A DNA stretch of 64,000 bases from Molanna angustata (taxonomy: Eukaryota; Arthropoda; Insecta; Trichoptera; Molannidae), in NCBI GenBank assembly GCA_963576475.1, contig OY754990.1, forward strand, positions 14,873,061 through 14,937,060. Direction: 5' to 3'. The position numbers were made by a program, and so were the translations under genes. The first letter of the stretch is position 1, and every line of letters starts with the position of its first letter. Of the stretch, positions 10,866 to 22,568 are shown piece by piece. The notes under the pieces are model-generated. The model was given only the letters and a program-made list of their open reading frames with translations. It searched no databases and was not told where the DNA came from.

Positions 10866-11344
10866 ATCCAAATTTGAAGCTTGTAGATATATTTTGAGCA
10901 GTATTTTCACATCGCTTGAAAATTAGGTGAAATTACTGGCGCCATCTATGATAATGACGACAAAACATTATTAAAACAACGTTCGTACCTATACGTAAAA
11001 ACAACGAAAGCCACGTTCCTAAGGCTTGAGGTTACAATGCTGTCGCATTTATATCTCCCCTGAATCGCGTCAGAGTAATTAGTTGATGTTTAGCTTTTGT
11101 ACATACTTGAGCCAATGTGTGTTTAAATCCATTCGAAATAGATAAAAAATAGGTTTTTTTTTATAAAAGTATTACATCATAATAATTGGGATCTCACTAG
11201 AGTACCTACAGGCTATCAGTAAGTTTCCCATACAAAAAAAGTCAAGTACATATTACATTCCTTAAGTTACACTATTAAAATTATAATAAAGGATACATGT
11301 TTTTTATTTAAGTACTACTTATAAATGAGTCAAATGTTTTTAAT
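10866..11344. other. Nothing recognised
   Basis: AT-rich, no supported feature. Confidence 0.35.
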
Positions 11345-11790
11345 TGCTTTCTACAATTTTTTTTTTAAATATAGTTTTAACTGAGGATATTTGATCAAGT
11401 TTATCCATACCACTTGGAAGGGTGTTAAATATTTTCGGTATGCTTACTTTCAGTGTCCTTTCACCGTACCTAATAGTTTGTCCATCTGGGAATTATCAAT
11501 TTATTTTGCACAACTCGTCTGTAATTATATATATTTTTTACAGGTTATTTATATTCATTAGAGAAGTAATGATTTAATGTGACTCGATAAGTGTATAATT
11601 TGTTAACTGGGAGTATTCCTGTTATACTGAATATCATTTCATCATTGTCTTTACATTTAGATAAATCTGATTTGGGTATTATTAGCTTTAACACTCTCGC
11701 TTGTAATGATTTAACTTTGTCTACATACGTTATACGTTTTAAATCCACACTATTACACCTCGCCACTAGTCCTTGGAAGTGAAGATATAA
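11345..11790 (-). mobile_element. LINE ORF2 C-terminal remnant
   Basis: On the minus strand the segment 11766-11545 reads as a C-terminal LINE region, with RVLKLIIPKSD and a GILPVNKLYTYRV motif. Downstream, in another frame, comes RYGERTLKVSIPKIFNTLP, which matches the usual Jockey/CR1-type ending in which a P-x-xxN-xLP motif precedes a lysine-rich tail. The frame shift between the two blocks and loss of everything upstream make it a dead 5'-truncated copy. Clade is uncertain. Confidence 0.65.
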
Positions 11791-12519
11791 AAATAAGCAA
11801 TTGGCTTTCTACAGATCCAAGTGTGAAATTCGCTGTGGTCCGTTTCGAGTGTATGTTGTGTCTTTATTTATTTGTCCGTCTGAGCGTATTGTTTGGCCTC
11901 GGAGTCAATGAGAGAGACGGACGTTTCGGGAGCGACTGTTGACTCCCGCTCCGGCCGTGCCATTTCCTCTGATTGTTTGTCTTGGCTCCGCCAGGGAATT
12001 CTGTCGTGGTTCACCGCACACAGTGACTGCCTGCCTTTAAACTAAGTATATAGTTGTACAGTTGTGTTAGGTGGAGGTACATAGGTGCCATTCACCCAAC
12101 TATGAGAATTGAAACCGAATCGCACAAGACGCACATCAATGAAACGATATATCTTACGGGATCTGCATTGGCGAGTCGGTTTCAGACAATTTATTCATAT
12201 ACATATGTACCCTTTCAGCGTTATTATAATTAGAAAATATGTTTGTCTATAATTGGCTCATTTTGATTGTAATCTCTATTGTAATATGTATGTACAAAGC
12301 TGTTGACAATAAATAAAATAAATAAAAAAAAAAAAATAAAAAAATAAAATATATTACTAATTAGTCTTGATTCACACGAAGTACAGAATAGTATTTCTTG
12401 AAACTTTAAGAACACAGTAGAAATACACAGGCATCTTATTATATTTTTTTAAACGCCTCTACCATAGAATATTACATTAAATTATTAAATAAATCTTAGA
12501 TATAAGAACAGCAATAAAC
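11791..12519. other. Unrecognised, with a GC-richer island
   Basis: Positions 11830-12030 are clearly richer in GC and CpG than the surroundings and match nothing else in the window; they could be single-copy DNA. An A-rich run at 12308-12350 may be the tail of an unrecognised retroelement. Confidence 0.3.
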
Positions 12520-12524
12520 AAAAA

Positions 12525-12815
12525 CGGTAATCGATGCGAAGACCTATCTTGGGTAGAAACCTCAGAGACAGAATTCCCAATTAGGAGATCTGAAGAACCT
12601 GCAATGTGGAGGATATTGTAAGGTGGAGCGGGCAAAGAAGACGATACTGGAGAGATCATGTAGAGGATGAATCCAGAAAGGCTGCCGAAGATTTTATGCA
12701 TGAGATACCAGAGGGACGCCGACAACTGGGAAAACCATCGAAGAGATAGACATCCTCGTAAAAACACCTTTAAAAACAGATCAAATATCTACCTTAAGAG
12801 GAAGAAGAAGAAGTA
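12525..12815 (+). mobile_element. RTE-like LINE C-terminal remnant with GAA tail
   Basis: The plus strand gives MNPERLPKILCM and, with frame changes, GRRQLGKPSKR, matching the GHVxRMxxxRxPK ... GxRxxGRPxxR pattern at the end of RTE-like ORF2. It closes with a GAA-type microsatellite at 12800-12813, the same sort of tail seen on the 5020-6133 copy. Several frameshifts make it non-functional. Confidence 0.55.
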
Positions 12816-13949
12816 TGTAATCGATGCGAATACAAATAATGTAGACAATCCAATTTTAAACAACTTTCCACTAGCATTAGGCAATATATATTATAATAAA
12901 ATAACAGCTAAATTCAAATTCCAAATTTAAAAGTGACACACAAATTGCACGCACAAAAACGTAATAAAAAATATATACAAATTTCGGAGGCACACGGTAT
13001 TCAGTACTTTATAGCCAGCCGCCCGGCGAGATTACCAAAGGAGACATACAGTGCGGTAGGAAAAAAGGGGCGCCGTCAATATTTCAAATTTCATTCTGTA
13101 TGTTCTGCTGGCGATAATTTGATTTCGCCGCCGTATTTCGTATTCCGCGGGCGCTCCCGAAATAACCAGCGACTTGCAAGATTTCGTGAAAAATGTGCGA
13201 TTTTTTTCTCTCAACTCCCAAAGAGGAGGAGTCTCTCGCGTCTGTTTGTTTACAATTTGGTAAATTTACATAAAACATTACTGCTTCTACGTGACTCAAC
13301 GATAAATACAGTTTATAAGAAACAAAAATGGAGAAACACGATACCTACTATAATTATCCGTGTGGGGAGATCACTTGTGGATATTTCGTTTTGGCATTCG
13401 TTTCTTTTTCAATATTATTTATTTAATTATTTATTTTTTTATTTTACGGTTTAATAAAACAGATACAAAATAAAAACAATATTAAAACATGATAAATAGA
13501 CACAAAAAATGTATACCTATCAAATCATTAAAAGTAAATAATACAAATCAGTTTTCACTGTCCGAGCAGAGCAACCCGATATCCTTCCAAGTGTAATAAT
13601 AACTACATACACCCAGAATGCTTTTGTGCACCGTGCTTGCACTATGTGGTATACAGTACAATGCATTCTTTAATACACTCGACATCTCTGCGAGTTCCCT
13701 CAGTGCGTTTAGGATAGCTGTCTCCTCCAATCATACCTAGTGCTTTGGTCTAAGCAGCCTTTGTTTTGCTTTTAATATGTATAGTCAAGTTTGTATGTAT
13801 TTTTAATTTGTATTTTTTGTGGTTGTCCTATTGATTAATGTATGGAGTTTTCACTGGTCCACTAACTAAGCAATGCATTGTTGGTTTTTTTATATATTGT
13901 ATTGACTGTATAACTCTCTATGAAGAATAAATAAAAAGAAACAAAAAAT
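12816..13949. other. Unrecognised
   Basis: Contains a patch of moderate GC at 13000-13250 and several overlapping chance frames. No family was recognised. Confidence 0.3.
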
Positions 13950-14069
13950 AAAGCACAAAATGCCTTTGAAGGGAGTTATACATACACATCAACCAAATAT
14001 TGGAATGAATTACTGCAGCACATTCGTCACTGCAGAGCTTTAAAAAGCATTGCAGTGAATGGCTATTGA
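13950..14069 (+). mobile_element. LINE ORF2 extreme C-terminus
   Basis: The plus frame from 13950 to the stop at 14067 contains TKYWNELLQHIRHCRALKS and ends in a hydrophobic tail. This resembles the W-N-x-LP-x-xIR-x-xxxLxxFK ending of CR1/L2-like LINEs, shifted in its last motif. A T/A-rich 3' untranslated part follows. Confidence 0.5.
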
Positions 14070-14561
14070 GTACACAAAATTAATTTATAATACAAATAAT
14101 AGTGCGTTCTTTGTTAATTAATATATTTTTTTTTTATTTTTATTTATCTTTTTTTTTCTTATGTTTTTTTTTATTTAATTCTTTTCTTTTTTTCCTGTTT
14201 AAATGTGTTCGTATATAATTATATTTTATTTTATTTTTGTATAATTTCCTATATATTTTGTAATTGTCCAAGGCATTGCTGAAAACCAGCTGCAATGTGG
14301 GTCTCCACGAGTGTACCTACAGCTGAGCAATAGTCAATTTGTTGTAAAATAATGCAAAACATGTACAATTGTTTGTTTTATTTTTCTCATTTATATGCAA
14401 CAAATAAATTATTATTTGTTTATTTAAATACTAGGAGATAATTCAAATTTACTTAAAAAAAACTAAAACTTCAAATAACAGCACGAAACACTTTTTGGAA
14501 AGCAGCTTTTCAAGCTGGTTCATTACAGCATCAAATATTAATTTAATAGAATTCAATAGCA
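14070..14561. other. Probable LINE 3' untranslated region and AT-rich DNA
   Basis: T-rich tract at 14120-14230 and a short block at 14280-14330 richer in GC. No coding potential. Confidence 0.3.
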
Positions 14562-14640
14562 AGTTGCCACATTCTGGAGAATTATGATATTAATCGTCTC
14601 AAAGATCAAAGGACATAATTATCACCACGGATGATGTGGT
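14562..14640 (-). mobile_element. SINE family A body fragment
   Basis: AGCAAGTTGCCACATTCTGGAG followed by AATCGTCTCAAAGAT matches the body of the SINE at 2893-3125, but the tRNA-like head is lost. Confidence 0.5.
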
Positions 14641-14922
14641 CAAAGATTACAACTTTGCGTCTCTAGACGGTGGTCAGCGAATCTCTCTATTTCTCCATCA
14701 TATTTAGAACTCTTCCATTGGAGACTATCGGCTTACGAGATGCGCATCATCCATCAGTTTAGCCACATCTCGAATGTTTCAATTTTATTTAGTGTTGAGA
14801 TTTTGAGAGTCCAACCTTCCACTCCATACAACAGTACTGGCAAAACGTTTGCTTTAACATCTCTCCATCTTGTACTTAGCTTTAAATCTCGGTTACACAG
14901 CAGTGGATCTCGTCATCTCAAT
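14641..14922 (-). mobile_element. RTE-like LINE remnant (LLYGVEGWTL)
   Basis: The minus strand reads RDLKLSTRWRDVKANVLPVL then LYGVEGWTLKISTLNKIE, which is the region after the YADD core in RTE-like ORF2 (the Y-G-x-E-x-W-x-L motif). A stop codon follows shortly. Both ends are lost; the 3' side abuts a MITE at 14926. Confidence 0.6.
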
Positions 14923-14925
14923 CCA

Positions 14926-15590
14926 GGGGGAGAAGTCTGGTCTAGCGGTGAAATCAACCCATATCATGGATATAATTTTACAATTCCATATAATTAATTA
15001 TTTATTTATTTAATAACCAGAGACACCAACAGAACACTGAACAACACAAACAAACAAAAAAACATGAAACAAAAACATAGAATCTCCAGTGCTCCAATAA
15101 CAGGTATCTCCCTCATGGCTATTGTGCATAGTTAGGTAGGCACAATCAACGTCTCCTGACCATTCAAATTGTAAAAAAAGACATTACTTTGCACAGTTAA
15201 AAAGAAAGTTTAAAATACACATATACATATATGTAGGAAAACAAAAAGAAAACAAAAGTTGAACTTAAAGGATAAAACAAGAAAAAAAGAAGGAATAATT
15301 GTACCGAGACAAAAAAAATATATTTTGCCCATCATATTTTAAGGGATAAAAATAAGCAATTTCTATAAAATATGTACGTCGTTGTCATAACATTAAATTG
15401 TCACAACGACTCAGACGCGACACGCCTTAATCTACCAATACAATGACACTCTGACACGCCAGAATGTCACTGTATTGGCAGGTGCATACGCGAGTGCAAT
15501 GTAACGACAGCCAATAAAGAAGGTAAATTATGTCTATGATATGGGTAATCATGAGGGTTTTGATTCCATTGTTTGACGGAGCTTGCTCCC
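14926..15590. mobile_element. MITE family M copy split by an insertion
   Basis: The left terminal repeat (GGGGGAGAAGTCTGGTCT, 14926-14997) and the right one (GGTTTTGATTCCATTGTTTG to GCTTGCTCCC, 15530-15590) belong to one M element. Between about 15000 and 15525 lies foreign DNA beginning with an inverted A-rich LINE-like tail (TATTTATTTATTTAATAACC). That insert contains a small hairpin at 15436-15482 (CCAATACA paired with TGTATTGG). Confidence 0.65.
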
Positions 15591-15737
15591 TAGATATAAC
15601 ATTTCATGCTTATTCAATAACTAATATATTTATATGGATTTGAAGAAAGTTATTTTTCTTTTGAGCAAACGAGAGCAGTGAAGTCATATTCGCTTATAGA
15701 AATGCAAAGGTTTTCTTTTGTATTTCACTCCATATGA

Positions 15738-15797
15738 TAATTATATCCATGATATGGGTAACCATGTGGATTTTCATTCCATCGTTTGACGAGAATT
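15738..15797. mobile_element. MITE family M right-end fragment
   Basis: TATATCCATGATATGGGTAA followed by GATTTTCATTCCATCGTTTG matches the right arm of family M. The left arm is absent; a 140-bp unrelated block separates it from the previous copy. Confidence 0.6.
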
Positions 15798-15955
15798 CCG
15801 GATCTTTTAGCGCGGCAATATTCACAAGTTTTTACGTTACATTATGTCGAGAAAATCTTTGGCGGAGTTTGGCAAAACGGAATAAGGAGAGCCGACCCCA
15901 AGTAATATGTATGTCTTGAAATATGCTTGTGATTTATTTTATATGTTCAAAATGT

Positions 15956-16231
15956 TCAAAGTATGTATTTTAGTTGGAGTAACTCATAATTGTTTAGCAT
16001 AATTGTTTTGTGAATAGTTTGTGTAACATCGGTCGACATAGAACAAAAACCGAGATCTGCAATTGCGCGATGGACAGAAAAGTTTAAATTAGAAAGTAAG
16101 TATGGTGAGTTTACACGGTTGTGAATAATTTTGTGAAGGTATATCATGTCTATGATTATGCTATATTGAGCTTTTTTCAAACAGTCTAGTGTGGTGTCTG
16201 CTGCATAACACATATAGGTACAATGTGACAA
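15956..16231 (-). mobile_element. LINE ORF2 C-terminal remnant
   Basis: A minus-strand frame of about 90 residues includes LDCLKKAQYSIIIDMIYLHK, then IIHNRVNSPYLLSNLNFSV, a pattern common to the C-terminal region of Jockey/R1-like LINE proteins (short helical block with YLHKI followed by a LL-xx-I-x-F motif). Related pieces lie at 22965-23183 and 42880-43256. The copy is 5'-truncated. Confidence 0.55.
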
Positions 16232-17368
16232 GCAATATTTTTTTATGTGTACAAGGAAAAAATACGTATAAGAATGTATCCGGGTGAAGTGTGTAACTTC
16301 CTACACATCCACACGAACGTAACAGTAGTCAGTCGGTAAATTGTATCTCCTTTGTGTTAGGAATGTCCCTGTGTTTTATTGGGAGAAAAATAATATATTT
16401 CATTATACATACTATAAATTTTATCGTGACGAGTTATCAATTAGTTATTATTTTATTGTGTCAGTAGTTTGAATATACCTCTTAGGAAGTCATATGATTG
16501 AAAAAAAAATCCTTCTCAACCGAACAAAGTTTACTATTGCACAATCAGACGAAATCATCAATTGCGCAACCCCGTGAAATATATTTCCACTTTGCGTCGT
16601 AAAACAGCCCCCGTCCTCTTCTCTCATAACACCGGACTCCGGTCATAAAGTCCATTGCACACTCGAATAATTATATATGTATGATATTCCGAATAACAAG
16701 ACAAACGACCCATAGAAATCATCGGAATAACAGCATTGAAAAGAGGGAAAATTTGGGGCATAATCGATTGTGAGTCGGCAGCAGGGGTGCGGTGAAGGCT
16801 GGGGAGTTGAGCGGGAATTAATGCTCCCAATCAATCGAACCTTGGACCGACTGTTATAGAGATTTTTTTCCCATCGTGAATTGAGGGTGGTAAAGAGTGT
16901 TAAATGAGGCGATTTGGATTAAGGGAAATGTTCAGTGCTGAGATTACAGCGCGAATCAAGAAGAGCGACTGCCCATAATGTTAACACGTTTGAGTCCATC
17001 GAATTAATAACCAGTACCAATATTTGAACGACTTTGAGATGATTTGTGCTAATAATAAAAATGTTTTTGAATTATTTTAAGACTTGCGGTTATTGCATTA
17101 TAGATTGAATCCAACGAAGCGAAAATAATTTGCGATGTGGAAATAAATATGCAGGGAATTGAAATACAGAAGTTGTGACATATTGGTTGGTAGTGGAGTA
17201 TTAAGTGTATAGTACAAATCTAGATCGGTGTGGATTGGGAATTCAAAAAAATTTTATTTTGCTAAATTAGTGTACCTACCTATAAGGTGGTATGCTTTCG
17301 GTTGAGACACCTGGATAATTCACTAGTCCATTGACTGTGTTGAATCACCCAGCTGTTAAGTTTCTGTG
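16232..17368. other. Unrecognised
   Basis: No repeat of the window and no coding region recognised. Possibly single-copy DNA. Confidence 0.3.
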
Positions 17369-17442
17369 CAGTATTAGTAGTAGTAATAATAGCAGTGGTA
17401 GTAGAAGTAACAGTTGTAGTTGTTGTAGCAGTAGTAATAGAA
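17369..17442. repeat. Imperfect AGT/GTA trinucleotide repeat
   Basis: Repeated AGTAGTAGTAATAATAGCAG-like triplets over about 75 bp. Although it translates as a serine-rich run, the frame has no context of a real gene. Confidence 0.7.
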
Positions 17443-17529
17443 AAATAATGTGTAGCATTATTTTTCATGATGTACATATAACCACCATTATACTCTACAT
17501 TTTCGTATGTCATTCTGAAACACTACAGA

Positions 17530-17880
17530 GAAGATCCTTGGATTCCTGCCTTCCCAGGTGCATGAGGTATTTGGTAAATATGTCCGCAATTGGTGTTTAT
17601 TTTTGGGTTCTAAGTCGAGCCATAACAAGCGGGCAACTACTGTCTAAAATAAAGGTCTGCAAGATCGCCTATCTAGGTCACATAATGAGAAAATATCACG
17701 CGATTTAATTAACACTGAAGAACTTGTCGAGGGACTGGAAGGAAAAGATGTCCTGTCTGTGTAATATAATGGAATAAACTGGCTTTAGAACTGTGGGGCA
17801 GATACCCCTGGCAGCACAGGATTGAGAGGGATTAGCCTACGTCGGGGGATCCTGATAGAGCACCAGAAGAAAAGAAGAAA
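17530..17880 (+). mobile_element. RTE-like LINE remnant (AYLGHIMR)
   Basis: The plus strand gives LLSKIKVCKIAYLGHIMRKY and, after stops, blocks resembling GKR ... W-x-TG-x-R ... AAQDRE. This is the domain after the reverse transcriptase in RTE-like elements. A GAA-like tail lies at 17864-17876. Multiple stops show it is dead. Confidence 0.55.
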
Positions 17881-19424
17881 TCCATGGTCAAACGTCTGAC
17901 TTTCGTCCTGAGATTTCTTTAAATGAAAGTATTTGTTTCTAAATAAATCGTTTATGGAAATTTCTCTAAAATTTCTTGAATTCTTGGGCTGAAAACGTGG
18001 TTAGTTGAAGAAATTTTCATTCAACAATAAACATGCCACTTGTACAGGGTACAAGGTAATATTCATTTTTGTCAATACGTTTTTTAAATAGCATAGATTT
18101 TTAAAATGACCAAAAATATAAGACGGCGTAAGTAAATAATCGAATTTATAATTTAGAAATAAAAAAAAATACTACGGCAAAATGATCCTGGCAACGGCAC
18201 CACTGCGGTGTGATTCAGAATTTCTGACCGGGCGCCAATGACAATAAATAATTCATTAAGAGCTCTTTCCCTCTCTCTCGCTCTCCCCACGACCCTAGTT
18301 GTCTTCCCTGTCGATCCGCGACCAGGTACCCGGGGGGGATAGGAGGGGAGCGCGGGAGGATAACGAGACAAAGACAAGAACGCGCGCCGCGCCGTTGTAC
18401 GGCCGTAAAAATGTTTCGCGGTGAACTCTCACCTTTTGCGAACTTACGCACGGACATAAACACTACAACATATTATTTCCTTAGATACACAAGTACAGAT
18501 TATTTAGGCACTAGACAATGTCGTCCCGTGACCTTCCGAGGGAAAAATGTACATAAAAACAACGAAGAATAGTATTTATTTTATAATTAAATTTGTAATA
18601 CTTATATTGATGTTGCGCCTTACAAAAATCAATCAGCATAGCTAATAGGCAGTATACGTGTTTGCACCAATCAGAAGTTCGGCATTCTTCGGGAGTTGGG
18701 AGATCCATATATACGAGTATCTGGGGTAAGGCCGGGGCTGGATTGATCATTTATAGTGCTCTCACGTTGTGGTTCATTTGTATAACTATTATTTATTTCT
18801 TTCTTATAAATATCAAATTACTGTATTCAATAATAAATGTGTAAATAGTCAACGTTATTTAAACATATTATATGTTATTTCAAAGTACCATATTGTGACG
18901 TTATTTTGTATCTGCACGTCACTACTTGATTATTTTAATTTTGATTTTAATTTTTATAAAAATAGCTTAAGCGAACGCACCTCGCAATATTTGAAAATAT
19001 TTCTAATAAGTTGTAAGGCGAACGCAGCCGTTTCCAAACGGATTAGATAGGCGGATCGATGTATTTATGCCTTCCTTTGCAACTCTGACAGCCGACACGA
19101 TGTGTCACATAGCGCCAAAGAGCATGGCGAACATAAAAATACCCAGCAAAGACTGGAAATACAAATTTAAAGGAGGCGGTTATATTTCCCAGCCAAATTG
19201 GCGGTTATTAAAAAAATTTATGCTTCTCGTGCGAACGACGGGTAATTTGTGTCATTTTTTAGCTGATAGAAATGCCCGAGGGAATTTATTAGGACCCATT
19301 GGACACGCGGACTTTGTAGCCACGAAGACCAGCTTTGGGGTTTTAAAGACTTTTCATAAAAAATACGGTTCACTCTTATCTGCACTTTGAGTAAAAGGAT
19401 GGCCAGCAGCTTTATCCTTATAAT
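17881..19424. other. Unrecognised, with CpG-rich island and one 107-codon frame
   Basis: A CpG- and GC-rich island spans about 18210-18440. A plus-strand frame at 19067-19390 starts MPSFATLTADTMCHIAPKSM and has no domain I know. Base composition there is closer to single-copy DNA than to the surrounding A/T-rich repeats, so an exon or conserved element is possible but unproven. Confidence 0.25.
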
Positions 19425-19659
19425 TTATTTATTTATTTATTAAGTAGCACAATATTAAAAAACAAAATATATTAAAGATAACTTCTTCACTAGACAGAGT
19501 CTATTCCGAAGCAATTATCAGTTAAGTTTGTAAATTTCGTACATTTTACAATGCAAAAAATATAACAGATACATAATCTCTATTTGCCATTGTCTGTAAG
19601 GTTTTTAGACTTCTCCGGACCAAATGTTCTTTCAGAGTTTTGCAACGAAATATTAATTC
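19425..19659 (-). mobile_element. LINE 3'-end-like fragment
   Basis: Begins with an inverted tail (TTTATTTATTTATTTATTAA) and includes CTTCACTAGACAGAGTCTAT with TCCGAAGCA, a decayed form of the CCTCACTAG...CTGTTCTGAGG stem-loop motif found at 51015 and 59175. Confidence 0.4.
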
Positions 19660-20275
19660 AAATTAAATTCAAACTCTCAAAGATTTGTACTATTTTTTTG
19701 GCATTCGCCGCTCCCACGAATATGTTTCTAAAAGATCTATTAATTTTGACGCATTTGTCACTCCCACAATTATGTTTCTCAAAGATCTGGACTAATATTG
19801 TTCCATTTGTCACTCCCACGAATATGTTTCTCAACGATTTGTACTAATATTTTTGCTTCTGTTACTCCGACGAATACGTTTCTCAATGATCTGTAATAAT
19901 TTAGTTGCATTTGTCACACCCACGAATATGTTTATCATCGATTCGTACTAATATTATTGCATTTGTCACTCCCACGAATACATTTCTCAAAGATCTGTAA
20001 TAATACTGTTGCATTTGTCACTCCCACGAATATGTTTCTCAAAGTTCTGTACTAGTTTTGTTGCATTTGTCACTTCCACGAATATGTTTATCAACGATTC
20101 GTACTAATATTGTTGCATTTGTCACTCCCACAAATATATTTCTCAAAGATCTCTAATAATACTGTTGCATTCGTCACTCCCACGAATATGTTTCTCAAAG
20201 ATTTGTAGTACCTAATATTGATGCATTTGTCACTCCCACGAATATTTTTCTCAAAGATCATTACTAATATCGTTC
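19660..20275. repeat. 52-bp tandem array, about 12 units
   Basis: The landmark CACTCCCACGAATATGTTTC recurs at 52-bp steps (for example around 19919, 19971, 20023, 20075, 20127, 20179), with one 50-bp and one 56-bp step at the edges. Units differ by several substitutions. Because 52 is not a multiple of three it does not encode a repeated protein. Confidence 0.85.
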
Positions 20276-20594
20276 ACAATGAGATGGTTCAGTCACATTC
20301 AAAGAATGACCAATGTCATACATGTGGACGGTTGAAAAAATTCTGGACAATCGTTGTAGCCTGTCAGGGGACATTCGAAACGCGATGTACGAAAAGAATG
20401 GGTCGAAAGTCTAAATTTTTGCCGATAAATGTCTGATCGTCTGATTTGCATTTATAACAACGGCATCACCCCAAAGTATCGTTTGTTTAACGACAAAACA
20501 CAAGCTCAATTTATGAGCAGACGTGACTGTGGCTAAGCAAAAAAAAAAGTATATTTCAACCATACGCGCCATGATTTCGTTCCTTGTGTATGTG
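20276..20594. other. Nothing recognised
   Basis: Short unrecognised stretch after the array. Confidence 0.3.
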
Positions 20595-20652
20595 TGTGTG
20601 TGTGTGAGGGTGTGTGTGTGTGAGGGTGTGTGTGTGCGTGTGTGTGTGTGTA
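20588..20652. repeat. TG microsatellite with AGGG interruptions
   Basis: TG repeats broken by two GAGGG blocks. Confidence 0.85.
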
Positions 20653-21004
20653 TTATCTTTCCGCTGTAATTTTAATAAAGAGGAATTCTGTCAACTGTGC
20701 TTTACCGCTAAACGCGAGTTACGATAATACAAGGCAGCCGAGAAGAGAAAGAAAAAAAAACATAAATCTAAGGGATTTTCAACAATACGCTATATGTACG
20801 TACGCAACAAACTAACACGGCTAAATTAGGCATCAAAACATTACGCGCGAAATACGCCGCGTAAATCTCTCGCCAACTTAACTTTTAACCGCCAACGTAA
20901 AGTTTTTAGCGGTAAAAGAATGGAAATTCACTTTCACGCAAGAAAGAGAAGCGAAATCTTTACTACGTTTTATATATTTGCACAATATTTTCACAATACT
21001 ATGA
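20653..21004. other. Nothing recognised
   Basis: No supported feature. Confidence 0.3.
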
Positions 21005-21310
21005 TACATACATACAAACCATCACGCCATATCCCTTACGGGGTAAGCAGAGAGAACCGAGCGCCATAATCCTTTATTTTTGCATACATTCCTAGCTTCC
21101 TTTACATCCATGCATCGTCTCATACATGCTCGTCGATTATTCAAGCTTCTTATGTCAGTCGTTCATCATTCATTCTTTCAATATGTCCAAACCACCTCAA
21201 GGAATTCACTTTCATTTTATTTATAATACTCTTCTTCATCTTGCATTCCCTCCTTATGTCCTCATTTTTTATTCTATCATATATCGTTCTATCATATATC
21301 AATACTATGA
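21005..21310 (-). mobile_element. RTE-like LINE family D 3' end
   Basis: On the minus strand this covers the same region as 34246-34560: blocks for the LRWFGH motif (about 21190-21215), the arginine/cysteine-rich C-terminus and the GGTTCTCTCTGCTTACCCCG tail with CATA repeats at 21003-21020. It is shorter, with internal deletions. The 21225-21300 part matches 33682-33748, which confirms that the 33.7-34.6 kb copy was split by an insertion. Confidence 0.7.
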
Positions 21311-21499
21311 TACTTTCCTTAATCATTCAGATATATTTAATTTAAAAATAGACCTTTTCAAACATACATGAAAGGATTTTTTTATTTATGCAAGAGAGCA
21401 TTTTTGATGCCAAAAACCAATCCTCCCCACTTCATCCTTTCCTCAAACCCATCCAACTTTTTATTTTGTTAAGTGACTGTGTTTATATGATTACTTATA

Positions 21500-22041
21500 T
21501 ATATTTTATGAGCAGTTTATTAAATTATTTTTTAATTAAATATTTCATTATGACACATTGATAATTCTTCAATGCTATTTTATGAAAGTGATGTGCCTTT
21601 TTACCAATTTGATGTAACTTTGAAATATTTGACAGTTATAAAATTTGAAAAGCACTGATCAGATATTCTACATAGCACATAGTACATAGGACATACATGG
21701 TACACAAAAACATTAAGAATACAATATCAGCATGATACTAGTTGATAATATGCAATAAAAAAGGTTGCAAATTGCGAATTCATAAATTCCCACTATATTC
21801 TCAAAACGTATCCTGGAAAATAGCTCTGTGGGCAAGAGACCACTGGGAAGACCAAGGCAGAGATTGATGGACAATGTTACCCGAGATCTGAACGTGCTGA
21901 ATGCTTGTGATGACTGGGAGTCCACTGTAGCTGACAGGAAGGCTTGGAAAGCTATTGTTCAGGAGGCTAAAGCTCTACCGGAGTTGTATGGCCATCGGAA
22001 GTAAGTAAGTATATTCCCTTGGGTTAGAGAAGAGTAAAAAA
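21500..22041. mobile_element. Foldback MITE family F, split by an RTE-like LINE
   Basis: The central and right half of family F (from TATTTCATTATGACACATTG through CATGATACTAGTTGATAATA) runs to 21800 and resumes at 22010 (CCCTTGGGTTAGAGAAGAGT). The interruption is the LINE piece described next. The left arm of this copy is not seen. Confidence 0.7.
21801..22009 (+). mobile_element. 209-bp RTE-like LINE tail, C-terminal 67 codons open
   Basis: From 21801 to the stop at 22002-22004 the plus strand is fully open and reads the ORF2 C-terminus: SVGKRPLGRPRQRLMDNV near the start and WKAIVQEAKALPELYGHRK at the end. The G-x-R-xxGRPxxR-x-x-D and DRxxWxxxxxEAK patterns are those of RTE-like LINEs. The 3' end is a GTAAGTAAGTA microsatellite tail. 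The 7-mer TATATTC flanks it at 21794-21800 and 22010-22016, a target-site duplication. It is therefore a severely 5'-truncated but recent insertion into a family F foldback element. Confidence 0.85.
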
Positions 22042-22568
22042 TATGGCCAAATCATATGCCCTGTTTGACACTAAAAACTCTACAGACCCTTGAAACTAAT
22101 AATAAATATAGACAGTGGAATGAATACACGATTAAATAACACAAGGCATATTGGTGCCGAAATACCTTCACGAAATTTGTTGTATATCAGGAACACACGA
22201 AGACATAGGAGGTATTTATCCTCCCGGCAATAGGGCAAGAGGTATTTTGGTGGGACGAGAGAGTAGTAGGGGTGTGAGGGGATGGTGACACATGAGACGG
22301 TGTATCCGGAGACCAGGGAATCGAAGAGGTGTTTCTAAGGAGGGTGGAGTAGTTTGATAATGGAATTCGTGCGTATGGTAGACGCGCCATTTATTGGTTC
22401 CCATACCGACGTCATACAAAGTTTCCAACCAGAGCTTTTCAAACATATTGTCCTATATGTATAATCGTCTAATTTTCCCACTCGTAAGGACATATAACAC
22501 TACTTGAGTATATTTGTCCTTACGTTTATAATTAAGTTTTAAAATAAATAAAAAATGATATTTTTATT
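22042..22568. other. Unrecognised
   Basis: Positions 22190-22450 are richer in G on the plus strand and match nothing else here. No supported gene. Confidence 0.3.

Noticed and set aside
17331..17520. Serine-rich protein
   Set aside because: Translation of an AGT trinucleotide repeat with no gene context.
19067..19390. Host gene exon (107 codons)
   Set aside because: No known domain, no clear splice sites or neighbours; kept only as a note in the stretch entry.
19660..20275. Repeat-protein gene in the 52-bp array
   Set aside because: The period shifts the frame each unit and stops are frequent.
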